Notes under the pieces: model-generated
Seen by the model: only the letters and a program-made list of their open reading frames with translations
Databases searched by the model: none
Told to the model about the DNA's origin: nothing
Translations under genes and position numbers: made by a program
Part shown: positions 43,152 to 51,879 of the stretch, one piece after another
Layout of the letters: each line of letters starts with the position of its first letter
Numbering within the stretch: the first letter of the stretch is position 1
Source: 21-14-0-10-47-8 sp966211455
GTDB lineage: Bacteria > Bdellovibrionota > Bdellovibrionia > Bdellovibrionales > Bdellovibrionaceae
Assembly (NCBI GenBank): GCA_966211455.1
Contig: CBIHNI010000006.1
Span: 62,001 to 126,000, forward strand
Length of the DNA: 64,000 nt
Direction of reading: 5' to 3'

Positions 43152-44426
43152 TTACTCCTCGAGCTTTCGGCCTTTGACTTTGTCAAGGGCTTCATCTTTT
43201 TTGACCTGCGCTTGGTTGGCGCTGAAATAACCAGCCGCTTTTTTCGCTTCCAGCTCGACGTGCGCATCTTCCGGCACCATGTGCGGCGGGATTTCGTGAC
43301 GGTTCACGACTTCGATGCCGCTGCCGACGATGGCGTCATATTTCATATTGCTCATCGACATCAGATTGTGAATTTTCTTAATGCCAAACCACTGCAAAAC
43401 ATCCGGCATCAGCTCTTGGAAGCGAGCATCCTCGACACCCGCCACGCACTCGGTGCGCTTAAAGTAGGTCGCCGCCGAATCGCCACCGACCTGACGTTTG
43501 CGAGCATTGTAAACCAAGAACTTGGTCACTTCTCCCAAAGCGCGGCCTTCTTTACGGAAATAAACGATCAGTCCCACGCCGCCTCTTTGAGCGGTGCGAA
43601 CCGCCTCTTCAATTCCATGCACCAGGTAAGGACGGCAGGTGCAGATATCGGAACCGAACACGTCCGAGCCATTGCACTCATCATGCACGCGGCAGGTGAG
43701 CTCGACGTTGGGATTTGCAAGGTCCTTGTGATTACCGAAAATGTAAGCCGTCGTGCTGCCAATCGGCGGAAGCAAAACCTTCAGATCCGGTCGGGTCACA
43801 AGTTCCGGGAACATGCCGCCCGTTTCCGTGAACAAGATCTTGCGAAGCTCGCCTTCGTCGATCTTCATGCGCTTCGCAATCCCCGGTAAATACCATACGG
43901 GCTCGATGGCAACCTTTGTGACTTTCAATTCTTTCGATTCGGTGACGATCTCACCATCGACCTTCAAACGGCCGGCATTGATCGATTCGATCACCTCGGG
44001 CACAGTCAGCTGCGCCTGCGTCACCGCGATCGTCGGGCGAATGGCGTAACCTTTATCGATGTACTCTTGATAATTTTCGACGATCTGCGCTCCCCACGGA
44101 TCGATCGAGACGATCTTATCCGGATCGGTCCACGAATCGTAAGGGCCGAACTGGGCCGTCGCGTGCGTGTTGTTCAGATCCGGTTTGAAATCCTGCGGAT
44201 ACTTACCGGCCACGATCGAAAGCGCACGGTACACGGTATAACCACCGCCGTGCGAACCGATCGAGTTTCGTTTGTTCTGCGAAGTCGTGGTCGCGATGAT
44301 CGGTCCACGATCTTTGGCGTTTTTCGCGCCCCAGTTCACCTGCGGTCGGTCTTTATAGACCATATTCTTGTGCGAAGTCAGAACAACGTGAGAAGGCTTT
44401 TTAAATTGGCTCATATATTTATTCAT
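43152..44426 (-). CDS. GTP cyclohydrolase II homolog, URC1-like (uracil catabolism)
   Basis: The 424-residue protein has an N-terminal GTP_CH_N-type region and a C-terminal GTP cyclohydrolase II domain. The zinc motif is kept as DECNGSDVFGSDICTC, and KEGRALGE replaces the QEGRGIG of RibA. There is no DHBP synthase domain, and the N-terminal half (RPTIAVTQAQLTVPE and others) is unlike riboflavin enzymes. Fungal Urc1 has this layout and acts in uracil degradation, not riboflavin synthesis. It lies 6 bp after mmsA and 3 bp before DUF1688. A RibA role cannot be excluded by sequence alone. Confidence 0.87.
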   Translation of the reverse strand: MNKYMSQFKKPSHVVLTSHKNMVYKDRPQVNWGAKNAKDRGPIIATTTSQNKRNSIGSHGGGYTVYRALSIVAGKYPQDFKPDLNNTHATAQFGPYDSWTDPDKIVSIDPWGAQIVENYQEYIDKGYAIRPTIAVTQAQLTVPEVIESINAGRLKVDGEIVTESKELKVTKVAIEPVWYLPGIAKRMKIDEGELRKILFTETGGMFPELVTRPDLKVLLPPIGSTTAYIFGNHKDLANPNVELTCRVHDECNGSDVFGSDICTCRPYLVHGIEEAVRTAQRGGVGLIVYFRKEGRALGEVTKFLVYNARKRQVGGDSAATYFKRTECVAGVEDARFQELMPDVLQWFGIKKIHNLMSMSNMKYDAIVGSGIEVVNRHEIPPHMVPEDAHVELEAKKAAGYFSANQAQVKKDEALDKVKGRKLEE

Positions 44427-44432
44427 CCTTAC

Positions 44433-45923
44433 CTAGGACATCCAGGTGGCGTCCGTGCTTTGCTGCCACTTGGTCGTTACTTTTTTAAGATCGCTCCAGA
44501 AATTCAGACTGTTCGCACCGGTGATATCACCGTGTCCGAATTTCGATTCGTTGATACCGCCGAAAGAGAATGGCTCGCGCGGAACCGGCACACCCACGTT
44601 AACGCCGATCATGCCGGCCTTGGCGTGCGTCGCGACGAATTCGGCCCAAGGACCGGTGTTGGTGAAAATCGAAGCGGCATTCCCGTAAGGATTGCTGTTT
44701 TCGATTTCAAGCGCTTCTTTCATCGAAGCCGTGCGCACGATCGAAAGCACGGGGCCGAACAATTCGATCGTCGCCGCTTCCGAATTTTTTGGCACCTGAT
44801 CCAAGATGGTCGGCCCCAACCAGTTGCCACCTTCGTATCCGACCGGTGGCGAAGCTTTTCGCCCGTCGAGCAAAATTTTAGCACCCGATTTTTCCGCGCG
44901 CTCGATTGCCGAAGACAAAAACTGCAGCTGCTCTTTTGAAATCACGGCGCCCATGTCTTGGCCCAGTTTGATTTTCGAAGCCTCTTCGACAATTTTTGCG
45001 ATCTGTTTTTGCGTATCTTGAATTGGCAATAAAACACTGGCTGCCATACAGCGCTGTCCCGCACAGCCGGTGAAAGAATCCGAAATTCCTTTTCCCGCCA
45101 TCTCGGGTTCCGCATCCGGCAAAAGGAAAATGTGATTCTTCGCCCCGCCCAAGGCCAACACGCGTTTGCTTTGCTTGGTTCCACGCTCGTACACAAGGCG
45201 CGCCACCTTCGTCGACCCGACGAAGCTGACGGCTTTAATCGCCGGATGATCCATGATCGCTTCAACGATCGTTTTGCCGCCCTGAAGAACGGTGAAAACA
45301 CCGTCCGGCAATCCGGCCTCTTTCAAAGCCTTGGCAATCAATGCAGAGGTCAGCGGAGTTTTCTCGGAAGGTTTCCAGATAAAGCAGTTACCGACGGTCA
45401 ATGCGATCGGAATCGTCCACATCGGCACCATGGCCGGAAAGTTAAACGGCGTGATGCTGGCCACGATTCCCAAAGCTTCGCGACGGTACTCGCAAAAAAC
45501 CCCGCGTGAGACTTCGATTTTTCCACCTTGATCGGCGTTTTGCAGGCTGATCGCGTACTCGAGAACTTCGATACCCTTCATCAACCCCGCTTTGGATTCG
45601 CTGAGAAGTTTTCCATTTTCCAGACTGATCACCTGAGAGATTCGATCGATATCGCGCAAAAGAATCTCGCGGAAGCGGAACATGATCTGCGTACGCTCTT
45701 TGATCGGCGTGCGCGACCAGCTCGGAAATACGGCACTTGCAGATGCGACCGCTTTTTCCAAATCGGCAGCACTGCTTTCCTGAGATTCACCGACCACCTT
45801 CCCGAACCAAGGCGAGATCACTTCAAAGCGTGATCCCTGCCCCTGCAGAAACTGTCCGTTGACAAAATTTGGAGCTTTCAAAAGCTCGGGTGGCATCACC
45901 ACCGAACCGGCGTTATTGCTCAT
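44433..45923 (-). CDS. mmsA: CoA-acylating (methyl)malonate-semialdehyde dehydrogenase
   Basis: The 496-residue aldehyde dehydrogenase has PFNFPAMVPMWTIPIALTVG, VSFVGSTKVARLVYERG and the catalytic Cys in GCAGQRCMA, which is the MmsA/IolA form. It converts malonate or methylmalonate semialdehyde plus CoA and NAD to acetyl- or propionyl-CoA and CO2. As the first gene before the URC-like pair, malonate semialdehyde from pyrimidine breakdown is the likely substrate. GGGAGAG precedes the ATG. A weak promoter-like pair (TTGACC, 17 bp, AATCAT) lies at 45985-45957 on the minus strand. Confidence 0.92.
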   Translation of the reverse strand: MSNNAGSVVMPPELLKAPNFVNGQFLQGQGSRFEVISPWFGKVVGESQESSAADLEKAVASASAVFPSWSRTPIKERTQIMFRFREILLRDIDRISQVISLENGKLLSESKAGLMKGIEVLEYAISLQNADQGGKIEVSRGVFCEYRREALGIVASITPFNFPAMVPMWTIPIALTVGNCFIWKPSEKTPLTSALIAKALKEAGLPDGVFTVLQGGKTIVEAIMDHPAIKAVSFVGSTKVARLVYERGTKQSKRVLALGGAKNHIFLLPDAEPEMAGKGISDSFTGCAGQRCMAASVLLPIQDTQKQIAKIVEEASKIKLGQDMGAVISKEQLQFLSSAIERAEKSGAKILLDGRKASPPVGYEGGNWLGPTILDQVPKNSEAATIELFGPVLSIVRTASMKEALEIENSNPYGNAASIFTNTGPWAEFVATHAKAGMIGVNVGVPVPREPFSFGGINESKFGHGDITGANSLNFWSDLKKVTTKWQQSTDATWMS

Positions 45924-45956
45924 TGCGTAACTCTCCCTATCAAGGCAAAGAAATTG

Positions 45957-45985
45957 ATGATTCTCGAGTTAGAGCTTTTGGTCAA
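45957..45985 (-). promoter_or_regulatory. Weak promoter candidate for the mmsA operon
   Basis: On the minus strand TTGACC (45985-45980) is followed after 17 bp by AATCAT (45962-45957), a poor -10. It lies 34 nt before the mmsA start, which has a good ribosome-binding site. Confidence 0.3.
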
Positions 45986-46093
45986 GTGCGGGTCGACGGA
46001 CTGGCAAGGATGCGCCATGAAGTTTGCGAGATCTCAGAGGTCCTCATGTTAAGATTCAGTGCCATTTCACGTGACTGACGCCGCACGATAGTC

Positions 46094-46121
46094 TTTACCT
46101 CGGGCCAGCGAATGCTATTCT
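46094..46121 (+). promoter_or_regulatory. Promoter candidate for bcp
   Basis: TTTACC (46094-46099) and TATTCT (46116-46121) are spaced by 16 bp. The -10 element ends only 7 nt before the ATG, and there is no Shine-Dalgarno sequence, so the transcript would be nearly leaderless. Confidence 0.4.
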
Positions 46122-46128
46122 ATTCAGC

Positions 46129-46665
46129 ATGAAAAAACTGAATGTCTTCTTCACATGTTTGATTCTTTGCCTCTCATTTTTGACCACGGCCCGGGCGAAT
46201 GACCTCAGTGTGGGCGATACGGTTCCTGATTTTTCGCTTCCAACTCATGACGGAAAGACTTTTCGCATGAGTGAGCGCAAGGGTCATTGGACAGTTCTTT
46301 ATTTCTATCCCAAGGCCGACACACCCGGATGCACCAAGCAGGCTTGCGCCTTTCGCGACAGCATTGAAAAAATTCGTTCTGAAGGAGCCGAAATCTTTGG
46401 CGTCAGCACCGACACGGTCGAAGCGCAAGCGGCCTTTCATAAAAAACACAATTTGAATTTCACCTTGCTGGCGGATTCGGACTCGAAGGTGACGGAAACT
46501 TTCGGCTCACGCATGCCGATTCTTAAAATGTCAAAACGCTGGACGTATGTGATCGATCCCGAGCTGAAAATCCGGGCCTTGGAAAAAGATGTCGATCCGG
46601 CCAAGGATGCCGAGCGGGTTGCAAAACAGATTCAAGAATTAAAGGGCGCCGCGAGCGGAAAATAA
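46129..46665 (+). CDS. bcp: Exported Bcp/PrxQ-type thioredoxin-dependent peroxiredoxin
   Basis: The 178-residue protein has a clear signal peptide (FFTCLILCLSFLTTARA) and a peroxiredoxin domain. The peroxidatic Cys is in YPKADTPGCTKQACAFRD, with a second Cys five residues later, the usual Bcp arrangement. It reduces hydrogen peroxide and organic peroxides using thioredoxin-like donors. Most Bcp proteins are cytosolic, so export to the periplasm is a point of interest. A strong terminator follows at 46700. Confidence 0.9.
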   Translation: MKKLNVFFTCLILCLSFLTTARANDLSVGDTVPDFSLPTHDGKTFRMSERKGHWTVLYFYPKADTPGCTKQACAFRDSIEKIRSEGAEIFGVSTDTVEAQAAFHKKHNLNFTLLADSDSKVTETFGSRMPILKMSKRWTYVIDPELKIRALEKDVDPAKDAERVAKQIQELKGAASGK

Positions 46666-46699
46666 CCGAGCCTGGAAAGAAACAGGACGGCAAAAATGC

Positions 46700-46745
46700 G
46701 AAACGGAATTGAAGGCGAGTTCAATTCCGTTTCTGGTTTTCTTTT
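46700..46745 (+). terminator. Rho-independent terminator after bcp
   Basis: GAAACGGAATTGAA (46700-46713) pairs perfectly with TTCAATTCCGTTTC (46720-46733) around a 6-nt loop. A T-rich run (TGGTTTTCTTTTT) follows. It lies 35 bp after the bcp stop. Confidence 0.88.
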
Positions 46746-46881
46746 TGATTTCTTTTTCAAGGAAACCAACAAGATCCCAAATTCCCTCCGAAAATCCGTT
46801 CTGACTTTTTTAAGGCCATGGGGACTTTTCTTCGGTTCAATCCGACTGCATCTCGTGGATGAATCAGACACCCTTCTCTAC

Positions 46882-46910
46882 AGCAAGCTTGGGGCCAGCT
46901 TGCTTTTATC
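46882..46910 (+). terminator. Second stem-loop terminator
   Basis: AGCAAGCT (46882-46889) and AGCTTGCT (46897-46904) form an 8-bp stem with a 7-nt loop, followed by TTTATCTT. It could back up the first terminator, or stop transcripts in either direction between the convergent genes. Confidence 0.6.
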
Positions 46911-46990
46911 TTAGATTTTGATTTGGGCTTGAGCTCGGTCCCAAGTTGTCGAAAATTTGCAAAATCTCAGAGGCAGTTTGCGACGCCAGA

Positions 46991-49900
46991 TCAATCGGCG
47001 GCACGACCGCGAAGCCGGATCCATTTTTCGATCATGGTGGCCAAGTCCTGCTCTTTCACAGGTTTTGAAACATAGTCATCCATCCCGGCGGCCAAACATT
47101 TTTCGCGGTCACCCTTCAGGGCATTGGCGGTCATGGCCACAATCGGAATGGCTTGAAGGCCCAAGGTTTGACTGGTGCGGATGATGCCGGTCGTTTCGTA
47201 ACCATCCATCACTGGCATCTGGCAATCCATCAAAATCAAATCAAATGGCATCTCTCGTAAAGCATCAAGGACTTCGTTCCCGTTACCGACGGCATGAGCC
47301 CGATAGCCCAGCTTCTTCAAAACGGCCAAGGCCACTTTTTGATTCACCGGATTGTCTTCGGCCACAAGCACGCGCACCGGGCGATCGTTCGCGGCTGAAG
47401 GCGCCGGTGTCGAAACTTGGGCCGCGACCAAAGCGTTTGGATCGGCTTTTTTTAATTTCATCTGAAACCAGAATTGCGAGCCACGGCCCTCTTGACTGAG
47501 CACTCCGATTTCTCCGCCCATCAGCTCGACCAGATGCTTCGAGATGGAAAGCCCCAAGCCCGTTCCGCCGAAACGCCGATTGGTCGAAGCATCCGCCTGC
47601 GAAAAGGCCCGGAAGAGCCTCGACAAAGTTTCCGGGGGAATGCCGATTCCGGTGTCTTCAATTTCAAAGCGCAGATTGCGCGAATTGCGATCATCCGATG
47701 GCAGCTCACGCAGGCGAACCTTCACCGTGCCTTTGGGCGTGAACTTGATCGCGTTGCTGATCAAATTATTCAGAACCTGACGAAGACGGCCCGGATCTCC
47801 TTTGACCAGATCCCGCGAGCTGACTTCGATCCCCAGTTGCAAATCGATTCCTTTTTGCTGGGCCGAAAAAGTCATGCCCTTGGCCACATCTTCCATCAAA
47901 TTGTTCAGGTCGAAATCGATCAGCTCGAGCTCCAATTTTCCGGCTTCGACCTTTGAAAAATCCAAAATATCGTTGATGATCGCAAGCAGACTGTCGGCCG
48001 AACGATTGACCGTTTCCATGTACTCGCGCTGCTGCTCGCTGAGATTCGTATCCAGCAACAGACCGGTCATCCCGATGATACCGTTGATCGGCGTGCGGAT
48101 TTCATGGCTCATGTTCGCTAAGAACTCGGATTTGGCCTGCGCCCCGCTGATCGCCTCCTCTTTGGCCGCAATCAGCTCGCGCTCTTCTTTTTTTCGATCG
48201 GTGATATCGGTGATCGATCCCGCCATACGGTAAGCTTTGCCATCCGCCGTGCGCAAGGCACTGCCACGATTGTAAACCCAACGATACGATCCGTCTTTGT
48301 GGCGCAGACGATGTTCGAATTGATAAAAGCTTCCGCCAAATTTCAAGTAAGTGCGAAGTCCGCTTAAGGCTTCAGCGCGGTCGCCTTCGTGAACCAATTG
48401 TGCCCATGTTTCCGGGCGATTGAGGAGCTCATGATCATCGTATCCAAGAATTCGTTTCCATCGCGGCGAGAGATAAAGCTCTCCGGTCTTGAGATTCCAA
48501 TCCCAAATCCCGTCGCTCGACCCCTGCACCGCCAACTGATATCGCTCTTGCGTTTCGAGCAGAGCTTTTTCATTGCTTTCAAGCTGGGCCGTTTTTTGAT
48601 CCGCAATTGCCTGCGCCCGGGCGCGACTGTTTCGCAAGGTCACCACCACCGTGGTCAGCAGCAAACTGATAATGGCGCCGCAAAATCCGACCCAAGCATT
48701 GGTCGTTCCGCGCACCGATTGAAAATTCGAACCACGATTGACACCAATCTTCAGCTTGCTTTGCCCGATCGGCAAATCAAGCACTTGGTCAAATTCCAAG
48801 CTCTGGCTCTTGATGGCTTCCGGATTTGTTTGAAAAAGCAAAGTATCGGCGGTCAGATGTTCGCCGTCGAAAATCGAAATCTCGAGCTGATCCGAATGTC
48901 TTTTCAGAACGTCTTTAAAGAAAGTCTCGGCGATGAAAGGTGCAATCACCCATCCTTCGAAGGCCGCCCGGCGCGCCGGGATATTTGCTAGGTGCGAATC
49001 TCTTTTATAAAATGGCAGATACAAAACGAAGCCCGCCCGCTTCAAAGCATCCTGCACCAAGGTGATTTTCGGAGACATGGTCGCATCTCCGGTGTCACGC
49101 GCAAGCTCGAGATACTTTCGGCGCACCGGTTCTGTTCCCATATCCAGACCGATCGCCGCCAAATTTGGCTGATGCGGCTCCATGAAGAGAACAACAAAAT
49201 GGTTTCCGTATCTTTTCCCGGCATCTTCGACGCTCATCGCGTTCGGAAGACCGTGCACTTTCAAGCCCGCCTCGCCTAAAACTTTCGCTTGATTTTGAAA
49301 CTTCTCGACCTGTCCTGCCGTCACCGAGCGCGCGACTCCGACCCCGGTTATTCCGGGATAGCGATTGATCACATCCAAAGTTTCAAAATGCGCTTCCCAC
49401 TCTTTCGCTTCCACCGAGCTCGATGCCGCAAACAAGCTGACTCCGCTTCTTAGCGAGTCCTGATAAATCGTCATGCGTTCGTGAACCACCTCGACCGCCC
49501 CTTGCGCCAGACTGTCGAAGTGAATTTGATCCCGCAGCATTTCACCGCGATGGAAGAGATGAAATAAAATTCCGGACAAGGCCCAACCGATAACCAAGAT
49601 GCCCGCCGCCAGCGGCAGACACCGCGTGCGGTAAAAACCGGTGATCATCAAACCCGTGGCCGCCATGGCCGCCAAGAAAAGCTGCAGACTGACCAACCCG
49701 TCATTTAAAGTGGCACTGACAAAAGGCCCCTGCCCTCGCAAGGTGATCCATATGCTGATCGCGCTGAAAACAAACACCAGCAATCGTGTCCCGATAATTT
49801 CGCCGATCCACAAGGCCACCAGAAGACACGGAAAGAGTAAAAAGAGATAGGTCGTGCCACCGGGGTGAAAGAACACGAAATAACTGACGGCCGCCGACAC

Positions 49901-50461
49901 GATCACGGCGATCAGCTTTTGCGGCCACTGCGTCGTCGGCATTTTCAACGGAGTGCGGAAAGCCAAAATGACCGGCGCCAACACCAAGCCCCCCAGCATA
50001 TCGCCCACCCACCAGGTCACCCACACCTGCGCAAAACTGCTGGCCGTCAGCGCCCCCGAAATCAGCAATGTGAAAGTTCCCACCCCAGCACTGAGCATGG
50101 TCGGGAAAAATGAAGCCATGATGAAGGCAACCGCATCCGTTTGCTCGGCAAAGTCTTTCTGACGCTCGGAGATTTTATTGAAGATGTAAGCGCCCAAAAG
50201 CGCTTCGAGGGTATTCCCCATCGCGATCGGCGGCACGATATACCATGGGACATCAGAAAGAAAATTCGCGACGAAGGCTCCCAGCGCAACGCCCAACCAG
50301 GCGCGGTTGCCAAAGATGACAACGATGGCAATTGCAAAACCTGTCGCCGGCCAAACTGGACTGGCGGTGTGATTCAGTGTCGCCATCGTCAAGCCCAGCT
50401 TCGCCAATGCAAAGTACAAAATGGCGATTGCAAAAGTGAGAAAGGCGTTCTGGCTCTTCAT
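46991..50461 (-). CDS. Hybrid sensor kinase: MASE1-CHASE-PAS-HisKA-HATPase-REC
   Basis: The protein is 1156 residues. An N-terminal MASE1-type multi-helix membrane domain (TASPVWPATGFAIAIVVIFG) is followed by a CHASE-like periplasmic domain (VINRYPGITGVGVA). Then come a membrane helix, a PAS/PAC domain (SSDGIWDWNLKTGELYLS), HisKA (FLANMSHEIRTPINGIIGM), an ATPase domain (RFGGTGLGLSI) and a C-terminal receiver with the Asp in LILMDCQMPVMDGYE. The start ATG 50461 is preferred over GTG 50473. No histidine phosphotransferase or regulator is adjacent, so the output is unknown. Confidence 0.92.
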   Translation of the reverse strand: MKSQNAFLTFAIAILYFALAKLGLTMATLNHTASPVWPATGFAIAIVVIFGNRAWLGVALGAFVANFLSDVPWYIVPPIAMGNTLEALLGAYIFNKISERQKDFAEQTDAVAFIMASFFPTMLSAGVGTFTLLISGALTASSFAQVWVTWWVGDMLGGLVLAPVILAFRTPLKMPTTQWPQKLIAVIVSAAVSYFVFFHPGGTTYLFLLFPCLLVALWIGEIIGTRLLVFVFSAISIWITLRGQGPFVSATLNDGLVSLQLFLAAMAATGLMITGFYRTRCLPLAAGILVIGWALSGILFHLFHRGEMLRDQIHFDSLAQGAVEVVHERMTIYQDSLRSGVSLFAASSSVEAKEWEAHFETLDVINRYPGITGVGVARSVTAGQVEKFQNQAKVLGEAGLKVHGLPNAMSVEDAGKRYGNHFVVLFMEPHQPNLAAIGLDMGTEPVRRKYLELARDTGDATMSPKITLVQDALKRAGFVLYLPFYKRDSHLANIPARRAAFEGWVIAPFIAETFFKDVLKRHSDQLEISIFDGEHLTADTLLFQTNPEAIKSQSLEFDQVLDLPIGQSKLKIGVNRGSNFQSVRGTTNAWVGFCGAIISLLLTTVVVTLRNSRARAQAIADQKTAQLESNEKALLETQERYQLAVQGSSDGIWDWNLKTGELYLSPRWKRILGYDDHELLNRPETWAQLVHEGDRAEALSGLRTYLKFGGSFYQFEHRLRHKDGSYRWVYNRGSALRTADGKAYRMAGSITDITDRKKEERELIAAKEEAISGAQAKSEFLANMSHEIRTPINGIIGMTGLLLDTNLSEQQREYMETVNRSADSLLAIINDILDFSKVEAGKLELELIDFDLNNLMEDVAKGMTFSAQQKGIDLQLGIEVSSRDLVKGDPGRLRQVLNNLISNAIKFTPKGTVKVRLRELPSDDRNSRNLRFEIEDTGIGIPPETLSRLFRAFSQADASTNRRFGGTGLGLSISKHLVELMGGEIGVLSQEGRGSQFWFQMKLKKADPNALVAAQVSTPAPSAANDRPVRVLVAEDNPVNQKVALAVLKKLGYRAHAVGNGNEVLDALREMPFDLILMDCQMPVMDGYETTGIIRTSQTLGLQAIPIVAMTANALKGDREKCLAAGMDDYVSKPVKEQDLATMIEKWIRLRGRAAD

Positions 50462-50539
50462 GGGACCTATCACCCCTGGGGCTCCGATCGGGATCGAATT
50501 CCCTTGGAAATCATCGGTTTAACTTCTATCATTCTAAAC

Positions 50540-51031
50540 ATGGATGACATCAAATCTCGAATTCGTAACACCGCATTTCTTCGACTCTTCACATTTTGGA
50601 ATATACCTTTGATCTGGTGGATCCGCCCCAGCGTTCTCGAAATGGGACAGGAGCGCACGGTCATCGAAGTCAAATTGGGACGCCGGACCCGCAATCACCT
50701 CAAGTCCATGTATTTTGGCGCTTTGGCCATCGGGGCCGAGCTGGTGGTGGCGATGAAGGCGGCTTACGCCATTCATCAAAGCAAACAAAAGGTCGATTTC
50801 GTTTTCAAAGATTTCAAATGCAACTTCTTGAAGCGAGCCGAAGGTGACGTTCACTTTATCTGCGACTCGGGTCTCGAGGTCGAAAAGCTGGTCCAAAAAA
50901 CGATCGCAACCGGCGAACGCGAAACGCAAACCTTCAAAGGCTACGCCATCGTCCCCAAAAAAGACCCGAACGAAAAAATCATCGAATTCGAAGTCACTCT
51001 CTCCGTAAAGAAAAAAGCAAAGCGCACTTAG
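50540..51031 (+). CDS. DUF4442 hotdog-fold protein
   Basis: The 163-residue protein looks like a DUF4442 member, related to PaaI-type thioesterases. An amphipathic start (FTFWNIPLIWWIRPSV) is followed by TVIEVKLGRRTRNHLKSMYF and GALAIGAELVVAMKAA, the hotdog helix region. The activity is not established. ATG 50540 is chosen; the frame is open upstream to 50141 but that part overlaps the kinase gene and lacks homology. Its TAG stop abuts the stop codon of the convergent RAYT gene with no bases between. Confidence 0.8.
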   Translation: MDDIKSRIRNTAFLRLFTFWNIPLIWWIRPSVLEMGQERTVIEVKLGRRTRNHLKSMYFGALAIGAELVVAMKAAYAIHQSKQKVDFVFKDFKCNFLKRAEGDVHFICDSGLEVEKLVQKTIATGERETQTFKGYAIVPKKDPNEKIIEFEVTLSVKKKAKRT

Positions 51032-51769
51032 CTAGGCCCACAAGACGTCCCACTCTTCGGCGGAAAGCCCCCGCAGCCTTCGCTTGCGATACGGGATTTC
51101 GCCGAGCGCCTCTTTCTCGTTGAGCTGGATGTAATTGCGCACTTGCAGCTGGTCTTTGTACGCTCGCACCACCCGCGTAAAAGGCCGGTATTTCCAAAGC
51201 TTTTGCAGCTTCACGGTACCAGCGCTAACCCCAAGACTTCTCTCAGCTTCCAAGCCTTCGCTTTCAACCAAAGCCCCCCTTCTGGGGGTACCGGTCACGC
51301 GGGGAATCTTCGCTTCGGCTGAAGACCCAGTGGGGGTATCGGTCACAGCCAAGCTTTCGGCTTGCGTGACCGATACCCCCGCAGGGCTTTGGGTTTTGCA
51401 GACCGAGAGAAGCCCCTCTTTCTCGAATCTCTGCGCGATTTGTCCCGCGAGAACTCGAAAGAAGTGTTGGTACAAGGATCTTCTACTGGTGCGGATCAAA
51501 AGATGGATGTGGTCGTTCTGAATCGAAATCTGCTCCACTTTAATAAAGAACTTCACTGCATATTTTTGGATCAAGAAATGGATCAGCTTAAATCTTCTTG
51601 ATACTCGAAGACCGTCCCTCACACGATCTCGATTGGCTTTTAACACTAAGTGCAGGGACGCTTTTGTGGAAAGAGGCCTAGCTCCGCGGCCTGCACGAAG
51701 CTGCCTGAGGCTTCCGCCGTGTGAGAATCTGTGTTTCCAGTGAATCTTTTGAAATGCAGTTTGCTTCAT
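51032..51769 (-). CDS. RAYT-type transposase, copy 2
   Basis: The 245-residue protein is a near-identical relative of the gene at 38734. It shares the HUH motif (NDHIHLL), the basic N-terminus (HGGSLRQLRAGRGARPLSTK) and the C-terminal RKRRLRGLSAEEW. Its central insert is shorter by about 20 residues and again contains the VSVT, VTDTPTG and VTGTP peptides encoded by palindromic units. The start ATG 51769 lies beside a GTGACCGATACCCCC unit; an in-frame extension to 51805 is not needed. It follows the DUF4442 stop with no gap. Confidence 0.85.
   Translation of the reverse strand: MKQTAFQKIHWKHRFSHGGSLRQLRAGRGARPLSTKASLHLVLKANRDRVRDGLRVSRRFKLIHFLIQKYAVKFFIKVEQISIQNDHIHLLIRTSRRSLYQHFFRVLAGQIAQRFEKEGLLSVCKTQSPAGVSVTQAESLAVTDTPTGSSAEAKIPRVTGTPRRGALVESEGLEAERSLGVSAGTVKLQKLWKYRPFTRVVRAYKDQLQVRNYIQLNEKEALGEIPYRKRRLRGLSAEEWDVLWA
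51284..51380. repeat. Palindromic repeat units inside RAYT copy 2
   Basis: GGGGGTATCGGTCAC (51332-51346) and GTGACCGATACCCCC (51366-51380) form the same 15-bp stem as in copy 1. The variant GGGGGTACCGGTCAC is at 51284-51298. A further GTGACCGATACCCCC lies at 51770-51784 just outside the gene. Confidence 0.9.
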
Positions 51770-51879
51770 GTGACCGATACCCCCAAGGAACCTCAGTCGA
51801 AGCAAAAGGCTTGCGGGGTCAAAAGCGAAATTACAGGCAGAGAGAAGAACCCATGTCCGGGAGTCGGATACGGAGGAGG

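Larger units (their letters stand above)
46666..46990. other. Intergenic region between convergent bcp and kinase genes
   Basis: These 325 bases contain no supported gene. They hold two stem-loop terminators, at 46700 and 46882, which fit the convergent transcription of bcp and the hybrid kinase. The remainder shows no motif I can assign. Confidence 0.7.

Noticed and set aside
43152..44426. Riboflavin RibA assignment for the GCHII homolog
   Set aside because: No rib genes are adjacent, the DHBP synthase part is absent, the N-terminal half is unlike RibA and the neighbours fit uracil breakdown. It is kept only as an alternative.
50141..50539. N-terminal extension of the DUF4442 protein
   Set aside because: The extra 133 residues overlap the start of the hybrid kinase gene on the other strand and have no homology to the family.
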